DNA of 64,000 bases from Glossina fuscipes. Taxonomy: Eukaryota; Arthropoda; Insecta; Diptera; Glossinidae. A program made the position numbers and the translations under genes. The stretch spans positions 1-64,000 of the forward strand of contig NW_023998516.1 in the NCBI RefSeq assembly GCF_014805625.2, read 5' to 3'. Under the pieces are notes generated by a model. That model ran no database searches, was not told where the DNA came from, and saw nothing but the letters and a program-made list of their open reading frames with translations. This document shows, one piece after another, positions 1 through 12,580 of this stretch (position 1 is its first letter; every line of letters starts with the position of its first letter).

Positions 1-1679
1 AACTATATCTCAAATGGAATTATTTAACATGAGCTCTGTTAAGTCGTTACCAGAGGTATGTTAACAGAAATGGTAGGTGTCTTTAATAGTTAAATTCGAA
101 TACATCTTCACGCCCTTTTATTTCTTTACATACTAATAAATAAAAATGTAATAAATATTAAGTTATTTATAACAATATTATTATTATAGTTTAATATTAT
201 AATATTATTATTATTAAGTTCTTTAACGCCATTAAAAGCATATTGCTAGAAACAACTACATACAAACGTCTTATTAGCGATGTGTGACGATATATGGAAT
301 CTAGTCCAGAAACTTATGGAAAATTGATGGAAAAACTCTTCTTAGTCTCGAAGAAAAGTGTTCAATGGCATTTGTTTGGAATTTGAATTTAGTTATCAAA
401 CGTAGTTTAGCAAACGTATCATCCATTGATCAATTCACATTATTAGAAACTGATCAGTCTTGAAGCACTTCGAATCGAGCCACTAATACGCCTATAATTA
501 ACAATATATTAAGTTTCTTTTCTTTTTGTACCCTCTTCTGAGATGGTAGGTATGGAAGATTAGCTCCAATATGTAAATCAAATGTTTGAAGAGACTTGTA
601 CATATATCCGCGATGAGCTGCACACATAAAATTCTTGTCGAATTTTTGGATGATATATACTGTAAAGCTATGCAAATGCTTTAAGTCAATATAAAAAAGT
701 GTTTTCAAATTTTCGCTTTTCTTCAGCTTCAGAAGCTAACATACATGGAAATGAAGAATACACGAGGTCAAATCAGAATCTCATGTTTCTCATATTTTAT
801 GTTCTTCACTGCTATTAAACTAAAATAAGCAAATATTTTAGGAATGGTTTTAATATCCTTATGACTTTCACAAGCATTTGGCTTAAGAATATATATTACA
901 AGTAAGAGAATTATATTCGATCTTCACCGATTCCTTTATACCTTTATAGTCTACGTGATATTTCCTAATTTTTGGATTAAAAGTTGAAATTTATATCGTT
1001 TATGAGTAACGAGGAAACTACACGGAAACGGTGCAATTTCTGAAGTTTCCTTCCCAGTGACCCAAACTCTTTTGGCAAAACGAATATACCCCTCAGCCTT
1101 CGTTAATAGGTATAATAATGGCTGCTGTGGAATATGAATGATCATCACTTTTATTCACATTAAAAACTGAAAAAGAAACTGCGTTGTGTCTCGCATAAGC
1201 TACGATTGCACCTGACAATGTAAGTTCAGTAAATAAAAAAAAAATTCAAAAACTGAAAGGAATTCTTGCAATAAAAAAAAGAAAAAATAACATTAACATA
1301 ACATTAAGTTTCCTATAAAAATACTTCATATATTTTTTTATTGATTTGCGTCAAAACATGTTTATAACAGTTATTCGAAGTTAAATTAGTTTATCATCAT
1401 TTGATTTGGCACGGCTTCCCGTCGATTTTACTATGTTTCATTTTTTGTACTCACCGCAGAGGATATATTGGGTTTATAAAATGTTTTTGACTTTATAGAA
1501 ATACGCTATGGAAGGCTCACAAAGTGTGTATCCACGGTTAGTACGAGTGGGTATAAAAATTCTAGAATAACAATTTTGTAAAAATTACATAAAGCCTCAA
1601 CGCGATTAGAAGAATCGTTTCTTTACTTTTTGCTCAGAATTGTAATTAGGATCATAAAATTATAACACGATGTGCATTG
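1..1679. other. AT-rich intergenic or intronic DNA, no gene seen
   Basis: There is no sustained coding frame on either strand; short open frames have no recognisable domain. The stretch contains T/A-rich simple sequence (about 120-230) and a dispersed repeat copy described separately at 898-1,125. Position 1,540-1,555 shows a GGGTATAAAAA tail like the ends of the same repeat class. Confidence 0.6.
898..1125 (-). repeat. copy of the TATACCC dispersed fly repeat
   Basis: The segment around 980-1,115 aligns by eye with the right arm of the fold-back-like repeat at 41,075-41,434. Shared landmarks, in order, are a GAGTAACGAG-like block, CTGAAG followed by TTTCCTTC/TTTCTTTT, a GCAAA-type block, and GAATATACnCCyC...CTTCG at the end. 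Its first part (898-942) also resembles 61,443-61,487. It is non-coding; the open frame crossing it on the minus strand is a by-product of the repeat. Confidence 0.55.
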
Positions 1680-2110
1680 GTTGGCTAATCTAGATTATAT
1701 CAAGTGGCTACGTTAGGCTGCCATGACTGGCTAATTTGGACTGCCATGATTGGGTAATGTAGGTTGCCTTACCTGGCTAGCCTATGTTGGCATGATGGTC
1801 ACGGCTAATTAGTGTAGGTTTCCACGTTTGGTCAGGTGGGTGATCTAGATTATTATGGCTAACTTATCTAAACTACCGTGACAAGCTAACTAGAGCTCTT
1901 CCAATGCTGATCTATCTCGCCGACTAAATTAGACTGCTACGTTTGGCTAAGTGGGATTGCTATCGCAGATCTACGCTGTCAGGGCTGGTTAGCCTACACT
2001 GATACAACTGGCTAATCTGGATCGTCACGGCTGGCTTATATAAACTACTGCCCGATCGAGCCCGCTCAAGGTGATTATGATTGATGTAGCTAACTCAGTG
2101 GCTAAGTCAG
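1680..2110. repeat. degenerate minisatellite, unit about 25 bp
   Basis: About 16-18 diverged units follow one another, with a consensus close to GGCTAATCTAGACTGCCATGAC. Clear units start near 1,683, 1,711, 1,729, 1,776, 1,812, 1,865, 1,895, 1,945, 1,986, 2,010 and 2,030. The array is visibly richer in G and C than its flanks. Units differ by substitutions and small indels, which suggests an old array. No coding frame runs through it. Confidence 0.75.
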
Positions 2111-4387
2111 TGTAAAGTTATTTGTTTCGCTAGTGTAGATTAGTTTGGTTTTGATCTGAATATGCCCGAACATTCTAAAAAATTGGTTTGGGAACCGCTT
2201 CGTTTACGTTTGAAATCCATGTTTAATCTATGGAAAATACGTCCATAAACAAATTTGTGGCAGTTAGGAAATTGATGAACCCAAGGTTGGATCGAAACGC
2301 GAACCAGGAACATTTATAGCTCTATGCAAAAATATTCCTGAAACCATGGGTATTTGGTTTCTTCTCACTTGGTCTATTTTTCATAGAGCTTTTCAACAAA
2401 AATTATTTTCTTAATAAAAGAAAGAAAAGGTAAATTCTTTAGAGCGAAAATTTTTTTCATTTGTATTCAGTGCTTTCAAACCATTGCAATCATTTATCAA
2501 TTAGTTAGATGACAGTCACAAAAACTGAAAAACAAAAAAAAAAAGGAAAAAGAAGCTGAAATGTTATAATCGAGCAAACTCGACTATTATATACCATTTG
2601 ATTACTATTTCACTTCGCCTAATACAATTTTTCACATATTTTCATCATATACCAAAAACTATACTTTTTGGATTAGGGATGTGTTTCATTAAGATGATTA
2701 TATGGTACACGATGCGAAACATAGGCCAGTAATCTCAGTAAATTTGCATATCAGATTTCCGCCATAATATGTAATTTCATCCAAATTTGTGACCTATGAA
2801 TTGAATACCAAAATACATGGCCTCAAACATTAGACAAGTAGACGTATAGGGTGAAAGATCTATCTCAAGTGGTTCTGGGTGTTGCTTACGTTTGGAGGAA
2901 GTTAACATACCTCGGCTAAAGTCGTGCAGGATATAAATAAAATATATGTTCGCTATGTCCTACACAATTTTTCCATTAATCAACTTTCGTAAAGTAATCG
3001 GTTATGCACAAAAAAGTACACATTTTATAGGACGTGACAACTTAAAAAGAATTAGTTAAATTCTTTACAATAAATTTCGGACTTAAAAAAACTAAATATA
3101 TGTTTATTTGCATAAACCGTACATTTATTCCATTCGTTACTATTCTCCATTTTTTCACGCTCGCCTTATTTTCTTAAAAGTACCCCTATTGAAACTTGGA
3201 ATTTTGATCGTAAAACATTAATGCCTTCTTTTTTCCACGCGGCTGATTATAAGGTATACCGGAAACGATTTAGCCATTTAAAAAGTGATTCACAAACCTG
3301 ATTTTAACTTAGTAAGTACTCTTTACGTATGACTCCTTATGAAAATTTGGCCGGATATCGTCCTACTCGCGCATGTATTAAGCCTAAGAATAGTTACAAA
3401 TGAAAGGAAAGCTGACGTTTTACTCATCCATCGAGATGTCCATCATACACGAACACACCTTTGTTGTTGCTCTCTCAGTTTGACAGTTTATATTTTTTAG
3501 TTTATTTTTACAAAATCAATGAATAAAAATACACTTGGACTTTTTCTTCGACCTGTTTGAATATGAGCAGACGAAGATAAGATCACAGACCATAAAGTGT
3601 AGTAAAATGCAAACTGTCTTTTTTTTTTTTTTTTTGATGAAAGAAAACTTATTCGCAACGTCTTCTAAAGAAATTTTTCTGTGGCATAAGGCACAGGTAC
3701 TTTTCCTAAAATTGTGATAATATTGAAGACCGATTAATTAGATTTATCATGTCATGTGGCGTCCCTGTCGTCTTTTGTTGCTTTTGTCATTTCTTTGCCT
3801 ATAAGTTACTGTTACGTGGCAAAAGCGCCAAAAATGTTGAGAATTTGCTTACGAAATATTGAAATTCCACATGCGTTGATATTTAAAGTCCCCGCATGCA
3901 AAATGATTTTCATTTTGCTTTTTTTTTTTGATGGCTGCATTCAACAAGTGCCGAAGATGTTTTCATACCCATAACGTTTCCACTTCAATATTCATTTGGC
4001 CCATAGCAGCGCTTCCCTTGTCTTCATTTTTTTGTAGAATTAGCCTGTTGGTCTTTTTTGAATTTTTTTGCAGGACAGGCACATCTTTCTTCTCTATTAT
4101 CTCTTCATCGCAATATGTGAAATATGTTGCCATAAATTTTACTCTACTAGGATTAAAGAAGCGTGTTATTAACAGTAGTGGGGCTTGAATTTCAAAGCCC
4201 TACAATTTGACTATACTTATTGTATTATCACTACACGCAATTGTAAATTCAGGAGTGCCAAGTCCTCCATTTGCTATTGTTGACTTGGGTACAAATTTTT
4301 TTTATCAACTATGCTTTACGCCTTACCACACGTACTGCTGCTGTACAAATTTCAATAATGTAGAAATTACATAATAGTACATTGATC
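2111..4387. other. AT-rich DNA, no gene recognised
   Basis: Only short frames (60-86 codons) occur, around 3,535-4,188 on the plus strand. They are built from poly-T/poly-A tracts and show no domain. No element ends or tandem arrays were seen. Confidence 0.55.
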
Positions 4388-4545
4388 AGTAAGTTCCGGA
4401 ACTAAGCATTAGAAAAATATTTTCTTTTACCAAGGTCGTTTTTATTCATCAAGATAGTCTTCTTCAATCAGATGAACGCTTCCCTAACATCTGGATGCCA
4501 TTTTGATAGAGTGACTTATCAAGACGCACGTTCATGTTGTATATA
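4388..4545 (-). pseudogene. mariner transposase C-terminal fragment with 3' end
   Basis: The minus strand reads as the last part of a mariner (DD34D) transposase: a DKSLYQNGIQMLGKR segment (about 4,480-4,540) corresponds to the family's DKSFYxxGIexLxxRW, followed by a damaged version of the usual CIxLEGDYVDE tail. Beyond the stop, toward 4,388, lies a short AGTTCCGGAAC stretch of the kind found near mariner inverted ends. No upstream catalytic domain is present, so this is a solitary 3' end of an old copy. Family assignment is by motif only. Confidence 0.6.
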
Positions 4546-5009
4546 TTTCATATTACCAATATGTAAAATTTCGAAGCACTTCGTGGAAATGTGTACAAAC
4601 TTAAAACCATTGTATACACACTTCACCTCGTTTACATAGCATTTTACATAATTACAAAATTTTGGCTTGACTTTGCTGAATTTCTAAACGGAAACATATA
4701 TTTTGTTGAAACAACATTTATAAGATCGAAATGACAGTTTTACACTAGTATACTGCTGAAATTATAACTTAAAAAAGAAGTGAAAAATGATGACTTCTTT
4801 GGCAACTGATTTTACTGAATATTAATCTCGACCCAGGGGATGTACAATATACGTCTAAAAATAGTGGTCTTTAAAAAGTATTGCAGATAGAGTCGATGTC
4901 AAATTTTTTTTTTCTAGGAAGAGCTTTTAGATCGTAACGCTACAATTATAAAAGTAATAGTACAACGACATAATGAAATCGATTTCGCATTCGTGTTGAG
5001 CAGGACTAT

Positions 5010-5715
5010 ATATTAGGTGGTTGCCGGTATTTTCATAGGCGACTTCTACAGGCAACAATTATAAAGAAATGGGAAATACTAGTGCGCACAACGCTTAAAT
5101 TCGATGATTATGACCTTTCTCTACCTTACATAGCAGTTTTCTGTTTGGTATTAAGATATTGAGTGTATGCCGAAGCTAATCATGGAGCGCTCAAAATTGC
5201 ATTTTCAACGTTTATTACTTTTATTGTTTCAAGAAATCTGCTGGCGAAGCTCATTGAACACGTTCGGAAGCTTATGGTGACACTGCTCCATCATAAACTA
5301 ATTGTCAGTTTTGGTTTAAACGGTCTAAAAGCAGTGATTTTGATGTCAGTGGCAAAGAAGGGGGAAAATGGCCACCATACGAACTGACTGAAAATGCCAA
5401 TTTGGTCACTCGTTGCATTTGTTATCAACGATACGCTATTGCGGCTCAAGTAAGAAGTTCAGCCACATCCAGCGTACTCATCAGACATGGCGCCTTCTGA
5501 ATACCACTTGTTCAGATCGATGCAATATGGCGTGACTGGCATGGAGCTTCGCAAGGCTGAAGAAGAGCGAACAGGGGTCGATGATTGCTTCGCTGCCAAA
5601 CTAATATAAGTTCCTTCGACAAGTTATTGTCATGGTGCTAGAAAGATTGGTAAACGTTATAGAAAATGATGGAAAATATTTTCATTAATATACTTTGAAT
5701 AAATCTTTCTCAATA
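5010..5715 (+). mobile_element. mariner remnant A, internally deleted
   Basis: Two transposase blocks survive. At about 5,308-5,375 the plus strand encodes a WFKRSKSSDFDV-type segment, the end of the mariner paired-like helix-turn-helix domain. At about 5,480-5,530 it encodes SSDMAPSEYHLF, the third-Asp region of the DD34D catalytic core (usually SPDLAPSDYHLF), followed by a damaged C-terminus. The middle of the transposase, including the first two Asp motifs, is deleted; total length is about 0.7 kb against about 1.3 kb for an intact mariner. The 5' leader and the 3' end are clearly shared with the mariner at 49,690-50,507, so both belong to one family. Confidence 0.75.
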
Positions 5716-7375
5716 AATGCCTTTTTCAAGTGGAAAAACTATCACCTATCACCCACCTATCATCTAATACGTATGTACTTCGCAGAATCCTTATCATGCA
5801 TAACATTATGCGTTGAAAATGTTACAAACACAGCTAAAAAATTACAAAATACAATATAAAATTTAATGAAATTTAAAAACAAAATGTAAATGAACTCGTC
5901 TTCATAATCCTCATATGTTTTTCTGATTTCATGATGCTATTCTATAAGCTGTAACGGGGGTTATTGATAGCTGGGGTTTCACTCAGGGCTGTCCAGCGGC
6001 CCGTTTCAAGAAATTTATTCATTCATTGAATTCAAGAAGCGTATAAGATGGCCTTATTTGGTGAAGCAAAAAACCAATACGTATTTAGTGGGCAGCCTTG
6101 TTTTTTTTTTACCGAGGAAATATGATCCGCGTGCGACTGTTGCTTGCACGATGCTTTTATAGCTGTTGGCTGCCGCACCAATGCGTTAATATCTAGAGCT
6201 TTCACCACGAGGTGTGTTTACTTACGAAGTAACTTACTGAAAGCTATATTCTTACTTATATATAAAGCAGTAAAACGAAGTCATACAGCGTTGCATTACA
6301 ATTTTGCGTGAAAACAATAAGCCTAGAGTTTTTAATATAAGCACTTAGAGTGTAATGAGCTTAACTAGAGTTATAAATAGGTTAGTTAATTTTTATTTAC
6401 ATTTACATAACAAATCTTTAGCATTCGGAGCGTTCAAAGCGTTCATCAAATAGATTCTATTTTCTTTCGGTGTTCCTTTATTCCCTTAAAGCACAAAACA
6501 TACGAAACGTCATATAAATGAGAAAAAGAAATGTGAAAAGCATTAACAGATGAACAAGACGCATGACAAAATTTATGACCTTATGGTAAAAGTTGGGCGT
6601 TTAAATAAATTTAAGGCAAGACGAACAATTCTATATTAAACAAATTAACTGAAATTGAAAATTTTCTGATAAAAAAAATTAAAAAAAAAGTGTTATTTCT
6701 TTTTATATTTGCTTTTCTTATTTGAAGGAATTTTTAATGCGCATGTTAAGGAAACATTTAAATAAAATAAAAAGTTTATTTTCCAGCGACTCCTATACAT
6801 TGACAATAACTACCAGTGACCGTAGACAATAGTAAGTCAAAGGCAAACTTTTAAAACAAAGCCACATAAATACAGTTTATCTATATGTATTTCATTTGCA
6901 CGTTATATGTAGCGTTTATTTACTTAAGTGCATAGATATGAATGCATATGTAAGTATATCTCCTGATGTAATAGTGAACTACAAAGTCATGTTCTTTCTT
7001 TTCAAACTAACTAGTGAACTACATGTAATAAATGATAAAAAATATTTTATGATTCTCTTTGTGACGTGTAGAAAAACAAATCCAGCATTTATCACCATTA
7101 CGGATTCTGAATTGATTTATTTATTATAAAAGTTATATCGTAAAACCGTTGACATTAAATGAAATTCGAAACATTTTCAAATATTATGTATACAATACAT
7201 ATGTACAAATTAGATTGATATGAGAGAAAAAGACCACAACGAATTTTTAATTTCCGATCATGGAAAAAGCAGCAGAATCCAGTTCATTTTAATAAATATT
7301 TTGCCGCTAAGGTTAACAGTTGAATTTTATTTTTCAAATACTTATTTAGATGTAAAGGCAGGTTACTGAAAATAT
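5716..7375. other. AT-rich DNA, no gene recognised
   Basis: A moderately GC-richer patch (5,950-6,230) has no coding frame I can assign. The remainder is AT-rich with short frames only. Nothing else is supported. Confidence 0.5.
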
Positions 7376-8392
7376 TCTCCAAAAATCGACCTTTTTGTTA
7401 TTTTGCACTGAAAAGCACACCAACGATCTTGTTTATCCTGCATAATGTTATCCTTGGAGCAAACAACACACGAATACTTGTAAAAAGAAACGTTTTCCTT
7501 TAAGTTTAATTAGGAAGAAAGCATTTATAGTAACACGTAAAATAAAAAAATGTTACATAGGAAAATATATTTGGTTAGAATAAAACAAGTGAAAACATTG
7601 TATAACCGAGGGATAATAAACACAAAGAGACAAAGAGCATATTTTCATTGTATCTGTTTATTTACTTACACATGGAACTCAGGTAAAATAAATTAACAGC
7701 CGACTCTTAGAAATAAATTTTATACTGATTGTTATTAAAAACTAATATAGTGTATATGAAGAGAAGTAAAGAAAAAGAACATATCTACAAATACATAAGA
7801 AAGAAAGCAAAAACGAAAAAAGCATGTACACATCTAGCGAACAATCCTTACAGATCCAAGCTGCGAGTGAATCTTTAAGCAATTGCAAACATGCAAAAGC
7901 TTGGCAACCGATATCGTAATGACATAGGTAAATCGCACGTATTAGGCATAGTGGTTTTCATAGATTTTAAAGAATTCGATATTGAGATTAAGTGAGAGAC
8001 ATCATTTAAGTTTCTGCAAACTACTAGAGAAACGGTTAGGGACATTAAAAATTATCTTACCATGTTATGTGGACGAATCGATTAGCTTAATTAACTTAAT
8101 CAAGAAGGAAGCACCAAGAGTAAATCTACGTTTCTCAAGTGACGGTAAGGATAACAGAAGCAACCTATTTTCATAAGAAGGAAGACAAACAAGTGGGTTC
8201 CAATCCAAATTTCTAAAGGCAAACAGCAACAATTGCTTTTGAACTTTTCCAATTGAGTCTACATAACACCTGCAGAAAGGAGACCGACCACCCAATAGAG
8301 GCATATTCAAGTGTTAGTCTAACTGAGCACATGTACAGCCTTTTTGTAATGTAAGGATCCTTCAGCTTGTTGGACCAGCTCTCCATCAACCC
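7376..8392 (-). mobile_element. jockey-like LINE, 5'-truncated 3' end (copy 1)
   Basis: The minus strand from about 8,390 to 8,060 encodes the end of a non-LTR reverse transcriptase: a KDPYITKRLYM segment, then LTLEYASIGW, then after a frame change KVQKQLLLFAFRNL and LPSYENRLLLLSL, ending in FLIKLIKLID and a stop. These are the thumb and post-RT motifs of jockey-type LINEs. From 8,060 to 7,376 is 3' UTR. The copy lacks endonuclease and the RT catalytic motifs. It is an inverted, near-identical twin of 21,830-22,854; over the 81-residue frame the two differ at only five residues. A frameshift separates the two RT blocks in both copies, so the lesion predates their duplication. Confidence 0.85.
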
Positions 8393-8394
8393 TA

Positions 8395-8645
8395 GCGTGG
8401 ACTTAGCTTTCACCAAGTAATGTGAACGAATCGATAGTTCCATTAATTAACTTAATTAAGAACGAAGCATCTAGACTAAATCTACGTCTAAATCACGTCA
8501 TGACAAGAGACAAAGGAATCTCAACTCAAATTCCCAAGAGCCAACAGCTAGAATTTTTCTTAAACTTAGATTCTAACGAATCTAAATGACACCTGTAGGA
8601 AGGGCACTATACAACAGAGGCATACTCTAATTAAGCAAATATGTA
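8395..8645 (-). pseudogene. diverged second copy of the same LINE RT tail
   Basis: Immediately upstream (minus-strand sense) of copy 1 is another copy of the region encoding the RT end. It shares the order of landmarks (CTAATT near the 5' side, a poorly preserved LPSYE block, then AAGTTAATTAATGG and a TCGATTCGTTCACAT tail) with copy 1 but is much more diverged, and has stops in all frames. Either copy 1 inserted into the tail of this older copy or the two arose by tandem duplication. Confidence 0.55.
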
Positions 8646-8689
8646 GCCTTCTATATTGTGATAATAAAAATGTTCAGGAGCATTCATAG

Positions 8690-10500
8690 GAGATCCGGTC
8701 GAATATTTTGTAGAAGATTCACAGGGAACCTCTAGTGAACCGTGCTGCAGATGCAGTTCTAGATCCTTCGAGAGGTTTACGTTGATAATGTCTTGACTGC
8801 AGGAAGCGGGATATTGACTTTTATGAACTGTTCACGGAGACAAAGCATGAGTTTTCTGAATTAACCAAAAATCCTGTTACTTGCGTGGAAAGTTTGAAAA
8901 AGGCAATATTCGATGAGTGTCGTTATCTAGAGCACCCGCCTTCATCGCCAGCTTGTAAAATACCAACTGGTAGTGCAGCGCGTGGTACCTCCCCTCCCCC
9001 TTCGCCTAAATCTAATTCGTCGACTGATGTGAGTGCTCCATCCCTGCCTACAAGAACGCTAGGTTTTGCGCTATCGGCCGGTAATAAAATGGTGGCAAAT
9101 AAGCTGGAAATCCCTTCTCGTTTTACATACGCTGGAGTGGCGAGAGTAGCTATTTCCAGTGATGCCATTTAGGCTGAAAAAAATATTAATAAAAAAATAA
9201 ATCTGCGTCTCCCCCTCGTTGTTCGAATGTGTCTGCTGACCACCATGCTTGGCAAATCCCACAAGCTGCACATGCAAGTGTGGTCACCCCCTCTATATTC
9301 TCGCCAAGTCAAAACTCTCTATCTATAAATCCTAATGTTCCTAGTAGCGATAACGTTTGCTTAGTGGTAATACCGCCCAGATAGGCAAAAGTCGTGTCAA
9401 GACTGGCGCCTGACACCTCTGCCAATAAGTATCATCCGTCAAATTAAAGGTGGTTAGTATTTTTTAATTGGCTCCATCTTAGCGTACAGCTATCTCGTCT
9501 TTTAAAATACTAGTTTCGGATCCTTTATTAACGATATGATCCGTAATACTATTGCGGTAGTTCCGCCACCCTCAAAAAACGAAGAGTTTCTTCAGGCCCA
9601 GTAACCTTCATTTTCCAAAATGGTAGGGACCTAAATTCAAAAATTCGCTCAACTTTCCTAAATTCAATAAGCACGGAGTCTTCCTGTTCGGCCTTGACTG
9701 AAATTTCGTTAAGGCCTAATTTACATTTGGCGGATCTTTTTCACAATTCTTTCCACGTTTTCAGAAAGGAACGATTGGATTGTACTGTTGGTGGTGTTTT
9801 AATTGCCAAATCTGCTACAGAACTGTTCTATTCCATTGAATTTTCTACTCCTCCCGACGTTGAACTTACTGTTATTCGGGCGAAAAATTGCCAATAAATA
9901 GTTATACGTAATTTGCTCCTGTATTTCTCCAAATGCGGATATCTCCATTTATAAGGAACATGCTGCCCTCATTTGTAATGTGACCGAAAAGTCTAAACCT
10001 ACTGATATAGTCATAACGTTGGAAGGCTCCAATTTGGCACGAGTCACTTTGTGTTATAGTGATAAATCTGTCCGTGTTGTCCCCACTTTAACATCTGATA
10101 GAATTATTGTGTTTTTCAATGAATTATTTGATAGTATTTTATTTCAATACAACCGCACTCCTAATAGTAATGGCAGACTACTAGACATTTGTTTCGCCAA
10201 TTTACTGCAGATAGTTGGCAATCGCTGTCCTCCTTTTGGTTTACCTGAGAGCCGTTCAATAATAAGTATTACGTTAATTCACACAAATTGGAAAACGTTG
10301 ATTCGTTCATTAATTTAGAAGTTCTATTCAACCAACGATTACGTTTGAATTCGCACATCGAACTCTCTTTAAGTAAAGCGGGGTCCTAGGTTTCATTGAG
10401 AGTTGGTTCAAAAATCTGAAGGATCCCTACATTACGAAACGGCTGTACATAAGCTTAGTTAAACCAATAGTTGGGTATGCCTGTATTGTGCGGTCTCCTT
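8690..10500 (+). mobile_element. jockey-like LINE with ORF1, endonuclease and RT tail remnants
   Basis: Plus-strand remains are in the order of a non-LTR retrotransposon. A Pro/Ser-rich frame at 8,885-9,172 sits where ORF1 is expected but has no firm match. From about 9,613, broken frames encode an endonuclease (EEP-type) start with an NSKIRSTF-like block, then FHVFRKERLDC and GGVLIA at about 9,745-9,805. The 9,980-10,318 frame ends the endonuclease with NSNGRLLDICFANL. At about 10,380 the sequence jumps to the RT end (ESWF..LKDPYITKRLY, then YACIV), so endonuclease C-terminus and nearly the whole RT are deleted. The RT-tail motif is the same as in copies 1 and 2, so this probably belongs to the same family. 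Confidence 0.75.
8885..9172 (+). CDS. possible LINE ORF1 fragment
   Basis: This is a 95-codon frame starting at ATG with a Pro/Ser-rich middle (TSPPPSPKSNSS) and an FTYAGVARVAI-like end. I do not recognise a zinc knuckle or RRM in it. It lies directly upstream of the endonuclease remains at 9,613, which makes a gag-like ORF1 fragment the most economical reading. It may equally be a chance frame, since the opposite strand is also open. Confidence 0.35.
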   Translation: MESLKKAIFDECRYLEHPPSSPACKIPTGSAARGTSPPPSPKSNSSTDVSAPSLPTRTLGFALSAGNKMVANKLEIPSRFTYAGVARVAISSDAI

Positions 10501-11741
10501 CCTATAGGTGTTTTGAGTAGTTTATATAAGGAACGTCGATGTGAACTTCGGCCCTTACAAAAAGGACCTTCTTCTTTTTTCTTGCTTATCCCATGTAGGA
10601 AAGTGAGTAGGCGTTGTTTTTTTTTTTTTTTTTTTTGAAAGAAGGAAAAAAAGAATTTTTGGGGAGTCAGTCTGTTTTGAGTATTGGACTTACATGTCAA
10701 TTTTTCTGAAAATAAACGGACTCCATTATTTTTTTTGTTGTGAAGAAAAACGCCTCTGAGTTCAAACAAAAATTTGTTCAAAAATTCTCGCATAGAAATG
10801 GAAAGTCTTTAGGAAATTTAATAAAATATTTCTTGATAAATCCCGATCTGGCAAAAGCAAAACAAACGAATACTTTCTAAATAAGTGAAAAAGTAATTTG
10901 ATACAAAAAGGGGCTTGTGAAATTCAAGATTCTATAAGAAAATTGGTTAAAAAACTAGGAGAAGAAGAAACAGAAGAAAGTTGACGAAAACAGAAAAAGA
11001 AAGCTGTGACAAAAAGAGATTTATATTCAGAAAAAAAACTGAATTATCTGAAAGAGTGAAACATTGCAGCTTGGGAAAAGAAACAACGTTACCTCTTACT
11101 GTGTAGTTCATCGCACTCAAAGGACAACACCACTGACTCCGACTCTATTCCACCTCATAATTTGACTGTTTGTCATCTCCCAGGCTACAAAACTCAATTC
11201 GCGAAATATGATGTGGCGACAAAGTTGTACCATTTCTCTCGAAAGTGGGGACACTTAAAAAAACGCAAGGCCAGAGCTACGCCAACATCAGAAATATTCT
11301 TTCGGTTGTGGAAACTAGTACCGTTCGTTTAAAATGGATGCGAATATTATAATCATAGCCAAGAAAGCAATTGTTTGACTGGTTTTCGAACGTAAACGCA
11401 ACGTCGATGCAGTTCGTCAATTGAATGTTACTGATTGTCACAATCTAACGCCTAATTTTGATTTTAGTCTTACTAGTCCTGTAATCTGTTTAATTTTTTT
11501 CTTTTGAAATTATAAAAATTCCTTTTTTTAATTCATAACGCGAATGTACATTCGGCGAGTCTTAAAAAAGGTGAGTTGAATTATATTGTTAATTAAATTA
11601 GTTATTTAATATTAAAATTTTAATTTATATTTTTTTTTACCTAAACAACAATTAGTGATTTTGTCTTTTATACAATTTTCATTATTTTAATTATTCATAT
11701 TGATTATTCTTAATATTAAAATATTTATTGACTAATTTACT

Positions 11742-12200
11742 TTGTTTGTTACTGGCTGGCGAAGTAGGTTTACTCATTACACGCTCACACACACACTTCC
11801 AATTACAACAGATAACACTTATAAAAATTCTCGATGGTTAATTTATCGTATGGATCCCCCAATCACGGCGAGCAAGTCAAATTTTGTTAAACGCCCTTTG
11901 AGTATGCTACACCCATTAACGGCTTCTCCAAATAGTAGTATATGTATGAGGGGACGGCGGATATGCGCTTGCCCGTTGCGAGCAGATTCTTTCACACCAA
12001 CCACGCACATACACAGACACACACACACGCATTCCCCGCCAACTCAGTTTACTAACACATATCCACCTTTCCCTCGAATGCGTAACATATTTCCTTTCCC
12101 CTCGCCATTAAATAACAACACTTATTCTTCATACCTACAAAATAATTGGAAATCCAATTCAACTTTCCGAGAAACAGGGATTGCTCGGAAAAAAGTATGA
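11742..12200 (+). CDS. unidentified 152-codon frame
   Basis: The frame opens with ATG and runs 152 codons, unusually long for this AT-rich background. The product would be rich in Thr, Ser, Asn and Pro, with a His/Thr stretch that simply translates a CA microsatellite (about 12,006-12,030). No signal peptide, membrane span or known domain is evident. A chance frame kept open by C-rich microsatellite sequence is as likely as a real gene or an element's ORF. Confidence 0.2.
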   Translation: MFVTGWRSRFTHYTLTHTLPITTDNTYKNSRWLIYRMDPPITASKSNFVKRPLSMLHPLTASPNSSICMRGRRICACPLRADSFTPTTHIHRHTHTHSPPTQFTNTYPPFPRMRNIFPFPSPLNNNTYSSYLQNNWKSNSTFRETGIARKKV

Positions 12201-12325
12201 ACAAAAAACAATAGCACCACTTGCTATTACGTTCACGAAAAATGTGCTCCGATTAACTCTTCATTCTTCATTACATACATCCTAATGAACAAACGAAAAA
12301 CGGATTCTTTTAAGACTGGTAAGAA

Positions 12326-12580
12326 TTAAACACGAACGTGCCTAGAAATGCGTAACTAAATTTCCAGGAAAAGAAAGTAATAGCGTGCAATCGAGGTGGT
12401 GCGATTATTTCACTGTATTGCTTTCTATATCCTAACGATAAAAAAAGAAAAAGATTTCTTCAAGGACCTACAACTAAACACGAACATGCATAGAAATGCA
12501 TAGATAAATTTTCACAAAGAAAAAAATAAAGTGCACTCTGGGTGGCCTTTCAAAACACTTAAACGTTTGATGATCCTTCC
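12326..12580. repeat. diverged tandem duplication, period 148 bp
   Basis: AAACACGAACGTGCCTAGAA at about 12,328 recurs as AAACACGAACATGCATAGAA at about 12,476. The similarity continues through an AAATTTyCA block, a purine-rich block and a GTGCA-containing end. Two copies only; non-coding. Confidence 0.6.

Noticed and set aside
8923..9277. Minus-strand frames opposite the possible LINE ORF1
   Set aside because: The plus-strand reading fits the order of LINE ORFs; the minus frames carry no motif.
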